NCBI RefSeq assembly: GCF_029589055.1
Contig: NZ_JARQZP010000003.1
Location: 434,001-498,000, forward strand
Origin: Vibrio hannami
Lineage (GTDB): Bacteria > Pseudomonadota > Gammaproteobacteria > Enterobacterales > Vibrionaceae
Direction of reading: 5' to 3'
Length of the DNA stretch: 64,000 bases
Shown here: piece after piece, positions 18,200-27,368 of the stretch
Layout: each line of letters begins with the position of its first letter
Numbering within the stretch: the first letter of the stretch is position 1
The notes under the pieces: generated by a model
The model's input: only the letters and a program-made list of their open reading frames with translations
Told to the model about the DNA's origin: nothing
Databases searched by the model: none
Program-made: the position numbers and the translations under genes

Positions 18200-19129
18200 T
18201 TAACCAACTTTTGGATCGAATGGCTTCGCTAAACTCATTGGTGTTGCGAGCTTTTGCTTTAATGATTTTGAACTAATAACGACCATAACGGCGATAGTTG
18301 CCACATACGGTGTCATGGCGAGCAGGTTTGGCGAGATATCAAAGCCAAATCCTTGCATGACCAGATGCAAAATAGACGCAAAGCCAAACAAATAAGCACC
18401 TAACATCAAATAGCCAATTCTCCATGATGCAAATACAACAAGGGCAAGTGCTATCCAACCACGTCCTGCTGTCATATTTTCCATCCACATTGGGGTATAA
18501 GCTAAAGACATATAAGCTCCCGCTATCCCAGCCATTGCTCCACCGAAAAGTGTTGCCAGAAACCGCACCTTAATCACCTTGATACCTAGTGCATTAGCAG
18601 AATGCGGGTTTTCGCCAACCGCCCTGATGGTTAATCCGATTCGAGTTTTCTGAATAGTCCACCATGCGACACCAGCGATAACGAAGCTAATGTAGACCAA
18701 AATATCCTGGTTGAAGAGCAATGGCCCAAAAAATGGAATAGCGCTTAACACAGGGATCTCTATTGGAGTAAAACCCGAGATAGTCGAGCCAACTAGGTCT
18801 CCTCCAAGGAAAGAGCTAAGGCCAGTACCAAATATAGTGAGAGCTAATCCAGTTGCTACCTGGTTACTATTGAGCTTTAGGGCTAAAACTCCAAACAAGC
18901 TTGCCATCATCACTCCAGCAACAATCGCAAGGCAAATCCCTAAAAACAGGCTGCCGCTGTAAAACGCACCGGCGAAACCGGCCATCGCACCCATAAGCAT
19001 CATGCCTTCCTGACCTAAGTTTAATACACCTGATTTTTCACAAACAAGTTCGCCGAGCGCAATCAATAGGAGTGGTGTGCCTGTTTTTAGTGCCGCGATC
19101 AGTATTTGTTGAATTAATAGAACATCCAT
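18200..19129 (-). CDS. ABC transporter permease (BMP-associated, purine/nucleoside)
   Basis: A 309-residue integral membrane protein with about nine hydrophobic segments. It belongs to the branched-chain/BMP permease family (LGELVCEKSGVLNLGQEGMMLMGAMAGF; GENPHSANALGIKV, the ATPase-coupling loop). It is last in the three-gene operon ATPase-permease-permease, and its start overlaps the stop of the previous gene. Confidence 0.88.
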   Translation of the reverse strand: MDVLLIQQILIAALKTGTPLLLIALGELVCEKSGVLNLGQEGMMLMGAMAGFAGAFYSGSLFLGICLAIVAGVMMASLFGVLALKLNSNQVATGLALTIFGTGLSSFLGGDLVGSTISGFTPIEIPVLSAIPFFGPLLFNQDILVYISFVIAGVAWWTIQKTRIGLTIRAVGENPHSANALGIKVIKVRFLATLFGGAMAGIAGAYMSLAYTPMWMENMTAGRGWIALALVVFASWRIGYLMLGAYLFGFASILHLVMQGFGFDISPNLLAMTPYVATIAVMVVISSKSLKQKLATPMSLAKPFDPKVG

Positions 19130-20277
19130 TACGCGACTCCTTCTGGCGTTTCGTCCATTTTTTGTTTTTGAGATGCTTGTTTTTGAGTTTCAAACTCCCT
19201 TTCTGCTTTTTTCCTTGAACGTCTGGGAGCAATTTTGATCTGGTAAAATATTAGGAAATCACAAGCTAACAGGAAGAAAAGCAGAGTTCCTTGGAACAAT
19301 CCGGTAATGGCTGTTGGTAGTCCTAATTCTATCTGGGCGAGATCACTGCCCATATAAAGTGTTCCCATAAACAGAGCTGAAAGTATGATGCCTATTGGGT
19401 TTAGTCTGCCCAAGTAAGCAACAATGATGGCGGCATAGCCATATCCCGGAGAGACAGAAGGGATCAGCTGGCCAATAGGGCCTGTAACTTCAGAGGCTCC
19501 CGCGAAACCAGCTAACGCGCCAGAAAATAGCATTACACCCCAGACAATTTTATTACTACTAAAGCCTGCATATCTGGCGGCTGCCTGATCTTCTCCATAA
19601 ACTCTTAACTTAAACCCTGGGAGAGTTTTAAAGAGCGCAATCCCGGAAAGTATTGCCAGCAATATGGCAAAAAGTATGCTGACCGTTGCGCGTCCTTCTT
19701 CCTGGATTATTGGCAATAGTACAGGATCAGAGAACATCACCGATTCGGGAAATCCGAACCCTTGTGGATCGGCAAGAGGGCCGTGTACTGCCCAAAGAAG
19801 AGCATATAGACCAATATAGTTAAGCATGATGGTGCTGAGTATGATGTTGGTGCTAAATACTCTATCGAGCAATGTTGGAATTGCAGACCACGCCATGCCA
19901 GCGACAACTCCGGCCAATATGGCGAAGATTAACATGATACTGCTGCTATTCTCAGTGGCATGGATGGCGACAGCACTGGCTGCAACAGCACCTATTAGCA
20001 GCTGACCATCAGCGCCTATATTCCAGATGTTTGCTCTGTAACAAAGAGCCAGGCCAGTAGCGCATAAGAGTAGTGGCGTCGCTTTAACCATAAGTTCGCC
20101 AAGGTTGTAGGCATCACTTACCGGTTGAATGATAAATACCTCAAAAGCCTTTAACGGGCTAACATCCAAAGATATAAACATCAGGCTCGAAACTAACATA
20201 GTTAAAATGATGGCAATGATAGGAGAGAGCAACGCCATGCGTTTTGAGCTTTCAATCCGAGGTTGGACTTTAAGCAT
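19129..20277 (-). CDS. ABC transporter permease (BMP-associated, purine/nucleoside)
   Basis: A 382-residue permease paired with the gene at 18200. Hydrophobic helices run from about residue 14 to 345, and the family signature is LCYRANIWNIGADGQLLIGAVAASA. The coupling loop is GEDQAAARYAGFSSNK. A charged C-terminal tail of about 35 residues (RRSRKKAEREFETQKQ) extends into the cytoplasm. The start overlaps the ATPase gene by eight bases, indicating translational coupling. Confidence 0.88.
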   Translation of the reverse strand: MLKVQPRIESSKRMALLSPIIAIILTMLVSSLMFISLDVSPLKAFEVFIIQPVSDAYNLGELMVKATPLLLCATGLALCYRANIWNIGADGQLLIGAVAASAVAIHATENSSSIMLIFAILAGVVAGMAWSAIPTLLDRVFSTNIILSTIMLNYIGLYALLWAVHGPLADPQGFGFPESVMFSDPVLLPIIQEEGRATVSILFAILLAILSGIALFKTLPGFKLRVYGEDQAAARYAGFSSNKIVWGVMLFSGALAGFAGASEVTGPIGQLIPSVSPGYGYAAIIVAYLGRLNPIGIILSALFMGTLYMGSDLAQIELGLPTAITGLFQGTLLFFLLACDFLIFYQIKIAPRRSRKKAEREFETQKQASQKQKMDETPEGVA

Positions 20278-21802
20278 TGGCTGCCTCCTTGTGCTCTATA
20301 AAGCCGCCGGCAATCCACTTGCCGATCTCTTCGATATTGGTTTTTTCTGTTTCAACGATAGGGGCGACTCTTCCTTCATATAGTGCAGTCATGCGGTCAC
20401 AGATTACGAATAGTTCGTCAATGTCTTCCGAAATTACAAGGACAGCCGCGCCGGCATCTCTAAGTGCGATCAACTGCCGGTGGATGGCGCTGGCAGCGCC
20501 TATGTCGACTCCCCATGTTGGATGGGCACAAATCAGTACTTGGGGTTTTTGATCCACTTCGCGGCCAATAATAAATTTCTGAAGATTACCTCCGGAAAGG
20601 CTTTTTGCCTGAGAAAGCTGATTGTGACACTTAACATTGTTGTCAGAGATAATCTGGTCGACCAACTCCGATAGCTTGTTGGATAAAACGAACCCATTTC
20701 GAACCAGTGAATTTGAGTTTGTTAATAACGTATTTTCCCTTAAGCTCATTTCGGGTACCGCGCCTTGACCAAGTCGATCGGCAGGAACATAAGCCATTCC
20801 TAAGTTGCGTCGCTGGCCAGCATTCAAGTTACCAATGGGGTTACCATTAAAAGTGATGCTATTACTCTTAGCGCGCGTATCTTCGCCACTCAGAGCTTCA
20901 AGTAGGTCTTCTTGTCCGTTGCCTGCAACGCCAGCGACCCCCAATATTTCACCGGCACGCAACTGCAAGTTAACGTCAGTTAATCCACAACCAAAGGGAT
21001 GGGTTGGTGGTAGTGTAAGGAAATGGGTTTCAAAAATTACGCTCTCGGAGAGCTTCTTGTTGTAGCTTTCTGAAAGTTCAGCATCGCTACCAACCATCAT
21101 TCTTGCTATAGAATCTGGAGTTTCCTCTGCAGGAGTACATTCACCGGTAACAACGCCGCCTCTTAGAATTACCGCCCGATCGCACAGTTCGGTGACCTCT
21201 TTTAGTTTGTGGCTGATGAACATGATAGCGCAGCCTTCTGACGATAACTTCTTCAGTACTCGGAATAATCCTGATACTTCCTGAGGAGTGAGCACCGATG
21301 TTGGTTCGTCCAATATAAGCAGCTTAACTTCCTGAATCAGACACCGAAGAATTTCGACGCGTTGGCGCTCACCAATACTGAGGCTATGAACATAACGATC
21401 GGGATCCACGTGAAGGTCGTATTTTTTGCTGATATCTATGATTGACTGGCGGAGATCATCTAACTGTTCCACAAATGTTTTGTCTAAACCCAGCTCAATA
21501 TTTTCCTGTACTGTGAGAGTTTCAAATACAGAGAAGTGCTGGAATACCATGCCAATTCCCATACTACGGGCCTGATTTGGAGAGCGGATGTCGATTTCAC
21601 GGTTATTCCATAGGATAGCGCCTTTATCTGGGCGGTTAACACCGTAGATCATCTTAACCAGCGTGGATTTTCCTGCACCATTTTCACCTAGCAGCGCGAG
21701 TATCTCTCCCTCATTTAACTTCAGGTTCACGTTATCGTTCGCGATAACGCCTGGGTATATCTTGCTGACATTCCAGAGTTCTAGAAGAGGTGGTTTTGTC
21801 AT
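20270..21802 (-). CDS. ABC transporter ATP-binding protein, two ATPase domains (purine/nucleoside)
   Basis: About 510 residues. The start is set at ATG 21802 (MTKPPLLELWNVSKIYPG). Domain 1 has Walker A GENGAGKST, signature LSIGERQRVEI and Walker B LLILDEPTSVLTP. Domain 2 has the degenerate Walker A GVAGNGQEDL, signature LSGGNLQKFIIGRE and QVLICAHPTWGVDIG in place of a normal Walker B. This asymmetry is usual in the RbsA/YufO group that pairs with BMP-binding proteins. It is first gene of the importer operon, behind a candidate sigma-54 promoter. Confidence 0.9.
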   Translation of the reverse strand: MTKPPLLELWNVSKIYPGVIANDNVNLKLNEGEILALLGENGAGKSTLVKMIYGVNRPDKGAILWNNREIDIRSPNQARSMGIGMVFQHFSVFETLTVQENIELGLDKTFVEQLDDLRQSIIDISKKYDLHVDPDRYVHSLSIGERQRVEILRCLIQEVKLLILDEPTSVLTPQEVSGLFRVLKKLSSEGCAIMFISHKLKEVTELCDRAVILRGGVVTGECTPAEETPDSIARMMVGSDAELSESYNKKLSESVIFETHFLTLPPTHPFGCGLTDVNLQLRAGEILGVAGVAGNGQEDLLEALSGEDTRAKSNSITFNGNPIGNLNAGQRRNLGMAYVPADRLGQGAVPEMSLRENTLLTNSNSLVRNGFVLSNKLSELVDQIISDNNVKCHNQLSQAKSLSGGNLQKFIIGREVDQKPQVLICAHPTWGVDIGAASAIHRQLIALRDAGAAVLVISEDIDELFVICDRMTALYEGRVAPIVETEKTNIEEIGKWIAGGFIEHKEAANA

Positions 21803-21861
21803 GTTGAGCTTATTCCTTCTTATTATGTTTATATATTCCTTCTGGTAATAAAAAGTCTTAA

Positions 21862-21877
21862 TGCAATAACCTGACCA
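21862..21877 (-). promoter_or_regulatory. Candidate sigma-54 promoter of the ABC operon
   Basis: On the minus strand, TGGTCAGGTTATTGCA fits the -24/-12 pattern (GG-N10-GC) about 60 bp before the ATPase start codon. The dyad ACCTGACCAACTGTTCAA (21869-21886) overlaps the -24 half. Confidence 0.7.
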
Positions 21878-21886
21878 ACTGTTCAA
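21869..21886. promoter_or_regulatory. RutR-like palindrome at the ABC promoter
   Basis: ACCTGACCAACTGTTCAA matches the family of dyads at 16151, 17376 and 22730, with one weaker half-site. Confidence 0.5.
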
Positions 21887-21960
21887 CAAATGAAAATACT
21901 GGTTATTTCTGTTTTTTAGCGTAGATATTTGCTCTGTGGCACGTATTTATATGGTGCAGT

Positions 21961-21977
21961 GGCACTAAGATGGTGCA
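21961..21977. promoter_or_regulatory. Candidate NtrC enhancer site
   Basis: GGCACTAAGATGGTGCA closely matches the classic glnA-type NtrC site. It lies about 90 bp upstream of the sigma-54-like promoter of the ABC operon. It shares the 11-mer ATGGTGCATTG with the site before the BMP gene. Another half-site pair lies just to the left (from about 21937). Confidence 0.7.
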
Positions 21978-22038
21978 TTGATTTGTTAAATTTATGTGCT
22001 TGACATAAGAGTAGAAAGTAGGGAATAAAATAAAAAGC

Positions 22039-22719
22039 ATGATAAAAAATGGAAACAAATTAACTATGTCAGAAATTAAGGAACAGCCTAAAACACCGGT
22101 TGGTGACGATGTACGCCAAGGGGCAATAAGAAAGAAAAATCAAACTCTTATACTAAATGCAGCAGCGGAAGAGTTTGTGAAGCATGGATTTAAAGGCACA
22201 TCGGTACAAGCTGTTGCGGATAGGGTCAACCTTCCAAAGGCGAATATCCTCTACTACTTCAAGTCCAAAACCGGCCTTTATAAAGCACTATTGAGTGACA
22301 TTCTAGACATGTGGAATGAAGGTTTTACGGACGGTGATTCTAATCAGGAACCTGCCGAAGTAATACGAAATTATATTATCGAGAAGATGCGTTACAGCTG
22401 CTCGCACCCCAAAGAATCAAAGATTTTTGCTATGGAGATAATCCAGGGGGCGCCAATAATCAGAGACGTTATAGAGCGGCCAATGATCAATTGGACCAAA
22501 GATAAATCAAACGTCATTCAGTCGTGGGTAGCGCAGGGAAAATTAAAGCCAATCGAACCACTTTATTTACTGTTCATGATTTGGGGAACAACTCAGTTCT
22601 ATGCTGATTTTGACACAGAAATTGCTTTATTAAAGGGAAGACCGCTTACGAATAAAGAGTTTATTGACGCGCAAGAGTTCACGGTAAACACAGTGTTAGG
22701 AGGGTTGGGATTAGCTTAA
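22039..22719 (+). CDS. TetR-family regulator, RutR-like; probable controller of purine genes
   Basis: A 226-residue repressor-type protein. The HTH is at about residues 40-85: LNAAAEEFVKHGFKGTSVQAVADRVNLPKANILYYFKSKTGLY. The C-terminal ligand domain (FAMEIIQGAPIIRDV, LLFMIWGTTQFYADF) strongly resembles RutR, which senses pyrimidines in E. coli. Here it sits between the purine importer and the allantoin operon, and RutR-like dyads precede four transcription units. Sensing of a purine metabolite is therefore a fair inference. An in-frame ATG at 22066 (MSEIKEQ) is an alternative start. Confidence 0.8.
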   Translation: MIKNGNKLTMSEIKEQPKTPVGDDVRQGAIRKKNQTLILNAAAEEFVKHGFKGTSVQAVADRVNLPKANILYYFKSKTGLYKALLSDILDMWNEGFTDGDSNQEPAEVIRNYIIEKMRYSCSHPKESKIFAMEIIQGAPIIRDVIERPMINWTKDKSNVIQSWVAQGKLKPIEPLYLLFMIWGTTQFYADFDTEIALLKGRPLTNKEFIDAQEFTVNTVLGGLGLA

Positions 22720-22729
22720 AATTTAAAAA

Positions 22730-22747
22730 ACCTGAACAATTGGTCAG
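22730..22747. promoter_or_regulatory. RutR-like palindrome upstream of puuE
   Basis: The dyad ACCTGAACAATTGGTCAG is in the short gap between the TetR gene and puuE. Its right half forms the -24 element of the candidate sigma-54 promoter at 22741-22756. Confidence 0.6.
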
Positions 22748-22756
22748 ATTTTTGCT
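22741..22756 (+). promoter_or_regulatory. Candidate sigma-54 promoter of the allantoin operon
   Basis: TGGTCAGATTTTTGCT fits GG-N10-GC and shares TGGTCAG and TTTTTGC with the BMP promoter. It is about 60 bp before the puuE start. No NtrC site was found within the preceding gene by eye. Confidence 0.65.
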
Positions 22757-22813
22757 TAACAAAAATCATTCTAATTATTAACATCAGTAAAAGTCGTCTA
22801 ACAAGGATAGTAA

Positions 22814-24898
22814 ATGACCAAAGATTACCCCCGTGACTTAATAGGGTATGGAGATAGCCCTCCTAATCCGCATTGGCCTGAAAAATCGCGTATTGCGCTG
22901 CAATTTGTTGTTAACTACGAGGAAGGTGGCGAAAACTGTGTGTTGCACGGTGATGGTGGTTCCGAACAATTTTTATCTGAGATCGTCGGTGCGGAATCTT
23001 ATCAGGACCGACATTTAAGCATGGAGTCCATCTACGAATACGGAAGTCGATCCGGCTTCTGGCGTTTACACAGACTCTTTAACGAACATCAAATACCAGT
23101 AACGGTTTTTGGTGTTGCTACTGCATTAGAGAAACACCCCGACGCGGTGAAAGCTATGCTGGACTCTAACTGGGAGATCGCCAGTCATGGGCTTAGATGG
23201 ATTCACTACCAGCATTTCACTGAAGAGCAAGAGCGTGAACACATTGAGCATGCGATAGAGATTCATCAAAAGGTAACGGGTTCAAAGCCTAAGGGATGGT
23301 ATACGGGGAGAACTAGCCCTCATACGTTAAAACTGATCGCCGAGCGTGATGATATCCTTTATTGCGCTGATAGCTATGCCGACGACTTACCATATTGGGA
23401 CACTAATTACTCGAAGCCGCTTCTAATGGTTCCTTATACACTGGATACCAATGATATGCGCTTCGCTACTCCTCAGGGGTTTAACAGCGGTGAACAGTTC
23501 TTCCAGTACTTGAAGGATGCATTTGATGAGTTATATCGTGAAGGTGCAACTCAGCCCAAGATGTTAAGTATTGGCTTGCACTGTCGCCTGGTTGGGCGGC
23601 CTGCAAGGCTAGCTGCACTTCGCCGTTTTATTGAATATACAAAACAGTATAACGATGTCTGGTACGCAACACGAGAACAGATAGCCGAGCATTGGCTCGC
23701 CATCGAAAAGGAAAAAAATGACGAACTTGTCACTCAAGAGGCTGATGTTTGCGATATCCGGGATGCAAACACCGAAGAATACTACGGCCTGCTTGATGGT
23801 GTTAAGTTGTCGGTTAAAGACCTGTTTGATGTAAAAGGCTACAAAACTGGAGCGGGTTTACCAAAATGGCTCGATTCTGCGCCAGTAGCGACCGAACACG
23901 CTAAAGCTATCTCTCTGCTACTAGAGGACGGAGCTTACCTCATCAGCAAAACTCAGCTAGATGAACTCGCGTATTCTCTCGCAGGCATAAACTCGCATTA
24001 TGGCGTATCAAGAAATCCGTTCGACTCCACCCGGGTGAGTGGTGGGTCAAGTTCTGGTGCCGCGGTGTCCGTCGCGACTGGAAAGTCAGATATTGGGCTC
24101 GCTACCGATACTGGCGGATCCATAAGAGTTCCAGCAAGTTATTGCGGGCTTTACGGATTGCGCCCAACTTATGGAAGAGTGCCTATTGAAGGGTTGGTAC
24201 CGTTAGCTCCTCGCTTTGATACTGCAGGTTTGTTAACCCGTGATATTAAGTTGATGGAAACGGCGTTTAACGCTTTGTTTGCAGACGAGGAAAACGAAAA
24301 AGAACACGTTGAAATTGATACCTTGCTATGGTGCGAAGCGCTTTGGGAAGGAGTAGACCAGAACGCAAAACGTTATGCGAAAGATTTATTCGAAAAGTAT
24401 CCAGGTAACAAGGGGACAATTAGCTCGCCAGTGTTGGATGCTGAACAGAGAAGAAAGTGTTTTTCTATCTTGCAGGCACAGTCAATTTGGGACACCCATG
24501 GAAAATGGTTGAAAGGAAGTATTACTGAGTTTGGTCAGGATATTCAAATTCGCCTCGAGTGGGGAAGACAGTTAACAGAATCTGATATAGCTTCGGCAGA
24601 GACGCTTTTGCAAAAGTGGCAGTCAGATGAAGAAAACTGGCTTCCCAAAGGTTCGGTCCTATTAATACCGACAGTTCCGAGTGTAGCACCTAAGATTAAT
24701 GTAAAGGACGATGAGCAGGTAGAGCAGAGAAATACTCTATTAGGGCTTACTTCAATTGCGGGACTCAGTGGCTGGCCTCAGCTTCAATGCCCGGCTATTA
24801 CTGTTGATGGCCTTCCGGTAGGAATTAGCTTTCTTGGAAGGGAAAACAGTGACATACAAATAATAAAGTTCGCACAAGAAGTGCTAAGAGACGTGTAA
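22814..24898 (+). CDS. puuE: PuuE allantoinase fused to an amidase-signature domain
   Basis: 694 residues with two catalytic parts. Residues 1-300 are a polysaccharide-deacetylase-fold allantoinase of the PuuE type (YGDSPPNPHWPEKSRIALQFVVNYEEGGE; EIASHGLRWIHY; WYTGRTSPHT), opening S-allantoin to allantoate. Residues about 330-694 are an amidase: catalytic Lys in KLSVKDLFD, Ser-rich VSGGSSSGAAVSVATG, nucleophile loop ATDTGGSIRVPASYCG. The amidase lacks the usual N-terminal helices, which the linker may replace. The amidase could act on oxalurate or a similar ureide (compare HpxY in Klebsiella); this is inference. First gene of a five-gene operon. Confidence 0.85.
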   Translation: MTKDYPRDLIGYGDSPPNPHWPEKSRIALQFVVNYEEGGENCVLHGDGGSEQFLSEIVGAESYQDRHLSMESIYEYGSRSGFWRLHRLFNEHQIPVTVFGVATALEKHPDAVKAMLDSNWEIASHGLRWIHYQHFTEEQEREHIEHAIEIHQKVTGSKPKGWYTGRTSPHTLKLIAERDDILYCADSYADDLPYWDTNYSKPLLMVPYTLDTNDMRFATPQGFNSGEQFFQYLKDAFDELYREGATQPKMLSIGLHCRLVGRPARLAALRRFIEYTKQYNDVWYATREQIAEHWLAIEKEKNDELVTQEADVCDIRDANTEEYYGLLDGVKLSVKDLFDVKGYKTGAGLPKWLDSAPVATEHAKAISLLLEDGAYLISKTQLDELAYSLAGINSHYGVSRNPFDSTRVSGGSSSGAAVSVATGKSDIGLATDTGGSIRVPASYCGLYGLRPTYGRVPIEGLVPLAPRFDTAGLLTRDIKLMETAFNALFADEENEKEHVEIDTLLWCEALWEGVDQNAKRYAKDLFEKYPGNKGTISSPVLDAEQRRKCFSILQAQSIWDTHGKWLKGSITEFGQDIQIRLEWGRQLTESDIASAETLLQKWQSDEENWLPKGSVLLIPTVPSVAPKINVKDDEQVEQRNTLLGLTSIAGLSGWPQLQCPAITVDGLPVGISFLGRENSDIQIIKFAQEVLRDV

Positions 24899-24933
24899 CA
24901 ACGGCTCAAAGAGCGAGAATAGAAGGAATTAAT

Positions 24934-26508
24934 ATGTCATATCAAGCTGCGGTTACATCTCCTCATCATTTGGCATCTAAAGCCGGAGAGGCCATTTTAA
25001 ATCAGGGCGGCAACGCAATAGAGGCCTGCATAGCCATTGCAAGTACATTGACGGTAGTTTATCCCCACATGACTAGTTTAGGTGGAGATGGTTTTTGGTT
25101 AATACATAAACCAGGTGAGAAGCCAATCGCCCTAAATGCAGCAGGTAAAGCCGCAAGGGATCTACGTCGTATGGGGTTTGGCGAACATCTTCGTGGTCCA
25201 AATGTCGCTTTGACGACCGCGGGTGTGGTTTCCGGTTGGGAAGAAGCACTTAAAAAGTTTCCCGGAAAGCTCTCTTTGAGTGATATTTTTGTACCAGCAA
25301 TCAAGCTTGCTTCTGATGGTTTTGAGGTAACGGAAACCCTTCACAATGCGATGGTAAAACTGAAAGAAGAGTATCCAAACCACGATTTTGCGTCTGTGTT
25401 TTTGAATGAGGGTGAACCTCATAAAATGGGTGATACGTTAACGTTGAAAGCTTTAGCGGCTACATACCGCAAGCTCGCTGAAAATGGTCTTAGCGACTGG
25501 ACAACAGGCGAGCTGGCTCATGAAAATGCAACATACCTGGCTAAACAGGGCAGCCCTATATTGTTTGAAGATCTAGAAGATACCGTTGCGAAATGGTGTG
25601 AGCCTTTGTCATGCAATACCCAGTGGGGTAAGTTCTACAATTTTGGAGCGCCAACACAGGGCGGGGCCTCTTTAAATATTATTGCTCTGTTAGATAAGTT
25701 CGTTCTGGATGCAAAGAAGCCAAAAGAGTACTGGCAAACTGATGAGGGTGAAGAGCAAGTTCTTCACCTGCTTGTAGAAGCAGTAAAAGTGGCTTTCAAC
25801 TGGCGAAACGAAAATCTATGTGACTCTCCTGAATGTTCTCAAGAAATGCAAGATCGTTTGTCCGAAGATTCTATATCGAAACAGTTTTCTTCTATCACTG
25901 AACAAGCGACCGAATGGCCGAATCCGGGGCCAACAGGCGATACAGTATGGATGGGGGTGGTCGATAGTGATGGATTGGCTGTGAGCTATATTCAGAGCAT
26001 ATACTGGGAATTTGGCTCCGGCGTGGTTAACCCTGAAACTGGAGTGGTATGGAACAACCGCTGTCTAGGCTTTCACACGGATCCTGAACACCCTAATCAT
26101 CTGGCACCGATGCACCAACCAATGCATACCCTCAATCCTCCAATCGCGCTGCTCAATAGCGGAGACAGGTTATTGTACGGAACAATGGGAGGAGAGGGGC
26201 AACCGCAGACTCAAGCGGCAATTATCTGGCGATACCTGGTTCAGAAAAAGGCGTTGGCAGCATCAATAGCAGAGCCGCGTTGGTTACTTGGTAAGACCTG
26301 GGGGAAATCCAGCGAAGACCTGAAACTGGAAGCTCCATTGTTCAATAAGCATGGTGAAAAGATGAAGGAGAGAGGACATGATGTCGTGTCGGCTCCTCAA
26401 TATGCAGAATTCTTTGGTCATGCTGGTGGCATTTATATAGATAGTAATAGCTCAACTGCTGCCAGCGATCCTAGAAGTGATGGCGAAGCCATCATATTAA
26501 AATCATAA
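24934..26508 (+). CDS. Gamma-glutamyltransferase-family Ntn hydrolase, probable oxamate amidohydrolase (HpxW-like)
   Basis: A 524-residue self-processing Ntn hydrolase. The predicted cleavage and nucleophile Thr is in GPTGDTVWMGVVDSDGLAVSYIQS, near residue 335. Other family blocks are GGNAIEACIAIASTLTVVYPHMTSLGGDGFW and LLYGTMGGEGQPQTQAAI. There is no signal peptide, unlike secreted GGTs. In Klebsiella the homologue HpxW hydrolyses oxamate at the end of urate degradation. The same neighbourhood here (PuuE, PucG, AllC-like) supports that role rather than glutathione metabolism. Confidence 0.78.
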   Translation: MSYQAAVTSPHHLASKAGEAILNQGGNAIEACIAIASTLTVVYPHMTSLGGDGFWLIHKPGEKPIALNAAGKAARDLRRMGFGEHLRGPNVALTTAGVVSGWEEALKKFPGKLSLSDIFVPAIKLASDGFEVTETLHNAMVKLKEEYPNHDFASVFLNEGEPHKMGDTLTLKALAATYRKLAENGLSDWTTGELAHENATYLAKQGSPILFEDLEDTVAKWCEPLSCNTQWGKFYNFGAPTQGGASLNIIALLDKFVLDAKKPKEYWQTDEGEEQVLHLLVEAVKVAFNWRNENLCDSPECSQEMQDRLSEDSISKQFSSITEQATEWPNPGPTGDTVWMGVVDSDGLAVSYIQSIYWEFGSGVVNPETGVVWNNRCLGFHTDPEHPNHLAPMHQPMHTLNPPIALLNSGDRLLYGTMGGEGQPQTQAAIIWRYLVQKKALAASIAEPRWLLGKTWGKSSEDLKLEAPLFNKHGEKMKERGHDVVSAPQYAEFFGHAGGIYIDSNSSTAASDPRSDGEAIILKS

Positions 26509-26538
26509 ATATAATTTAAGAAGGAAAAGAAAAGCAGT

Positions 26539-27357
26539 ATGGAACATGTTATGGACTATTTGCCTTTAGCGTTTGCATTAATGGCAACAGGAACAGTTGC
26601 CGGTATTTTGGCCGGATTATTGGGTGTAGGTGGTGGAATTATTATTGTTCCTGTACTTTTTTATCTGTTCCAATCTTTAGGTGTCAGTGCAATTTCAGCC
26701 ATGATGATAGCAACGGCGACTTCTCTGGCAACGATGGTGCCAACGTCTCTCAGCTCAATTAAAGCCCATCATAAAAATGGGAATATAGACTGGACACTAT
26801 TTCAGTGGCTAGCACCTTTTGTCGTTTTTGGAGTGATAGCCGGCAGTCTGTTGGTTACTAGAGTTGGTGGTCCCTGGTTGTCTGGTATGTTCGGTCTTAT
26901 CGCGACCCTTTCAGCATTCAATATGTTGTTCAGAGGCAATGCTGCTCCCATTTCAGATTCTCTACCTTCAAAAGCTGGGCAAGGCGTTATTGGATCGAGT
27001 ATTGGATGTTTAAGTGTCATGGTCGGTATTGGCGGAGGGACGTTAACCGTTCCCACACTTACGGCATTTAATTACCCAGCCCATAAAGCTGTGGGTACAG
27101 CCGCTTCGATTGGATTGATCATCGCATTGCCAGGGGTCGCGACAATGTTGCTTACGGGATATACGCCTGAAGATGCTCCTATGGGGAACGTTGGGATGGT
27201 GAACTGGCTTGGCTTCGCCTTTATTGTTCCTTTAACCGTGGTGTTCTCACCTATTGGCGCAAAAATCGGTAAAAAATTAGATAGTAAAAAGTTAAAGAAA
27301 GTCTTTGCAGTGGTTTTAGCATTCACCGGCATTCGAATGCTACTGCAAGTGCTATAA
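26539..27357 (+). CDS. TauE/SafE-family membrane permease
   Basis: A 272-residue membrane protein with about eight helices and two family repeats: GTVAGILAGLLGVGGGIIIVPVLF near residue 20 and IGSSIGCLSVMVGIGGGTLTVPTL near 150. The family exports or imports small anions such as sulphonates, sulphite or C2 acids. Inside an operon that ends in oxalurate/oxamate-type products, transport of such an organic acid is plausible, but the substrate cannot be read from the sequence. Confidence 0.82.
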   Translation: MEHVMDYLPLAFALMATGTVAGILAGLLGVGGGIIIVPVLFYLFQSLGVSAISAMMIATATSLATMVPTSLSSIKAHHKNGNIDWTLFQWLAPFVVFGVIAGSLLVTRVGGPWLSGMFGLIATLSAFNMLFRGNAAPISDSLPSKAGQGVIGSSIGCLSVMVGIGGGTLTVPTLTAFNYPAHKAVGTAASIGLIIALPGVATMLLTGYTPEDAPMGNVGMVNWLGFAFIVPLTVVFSPIGAKIGKKLDSKKLKKVFAVVLAFTGIRMLLQVL

Positions 27358-27368
27358 GGAAGTTGTAA

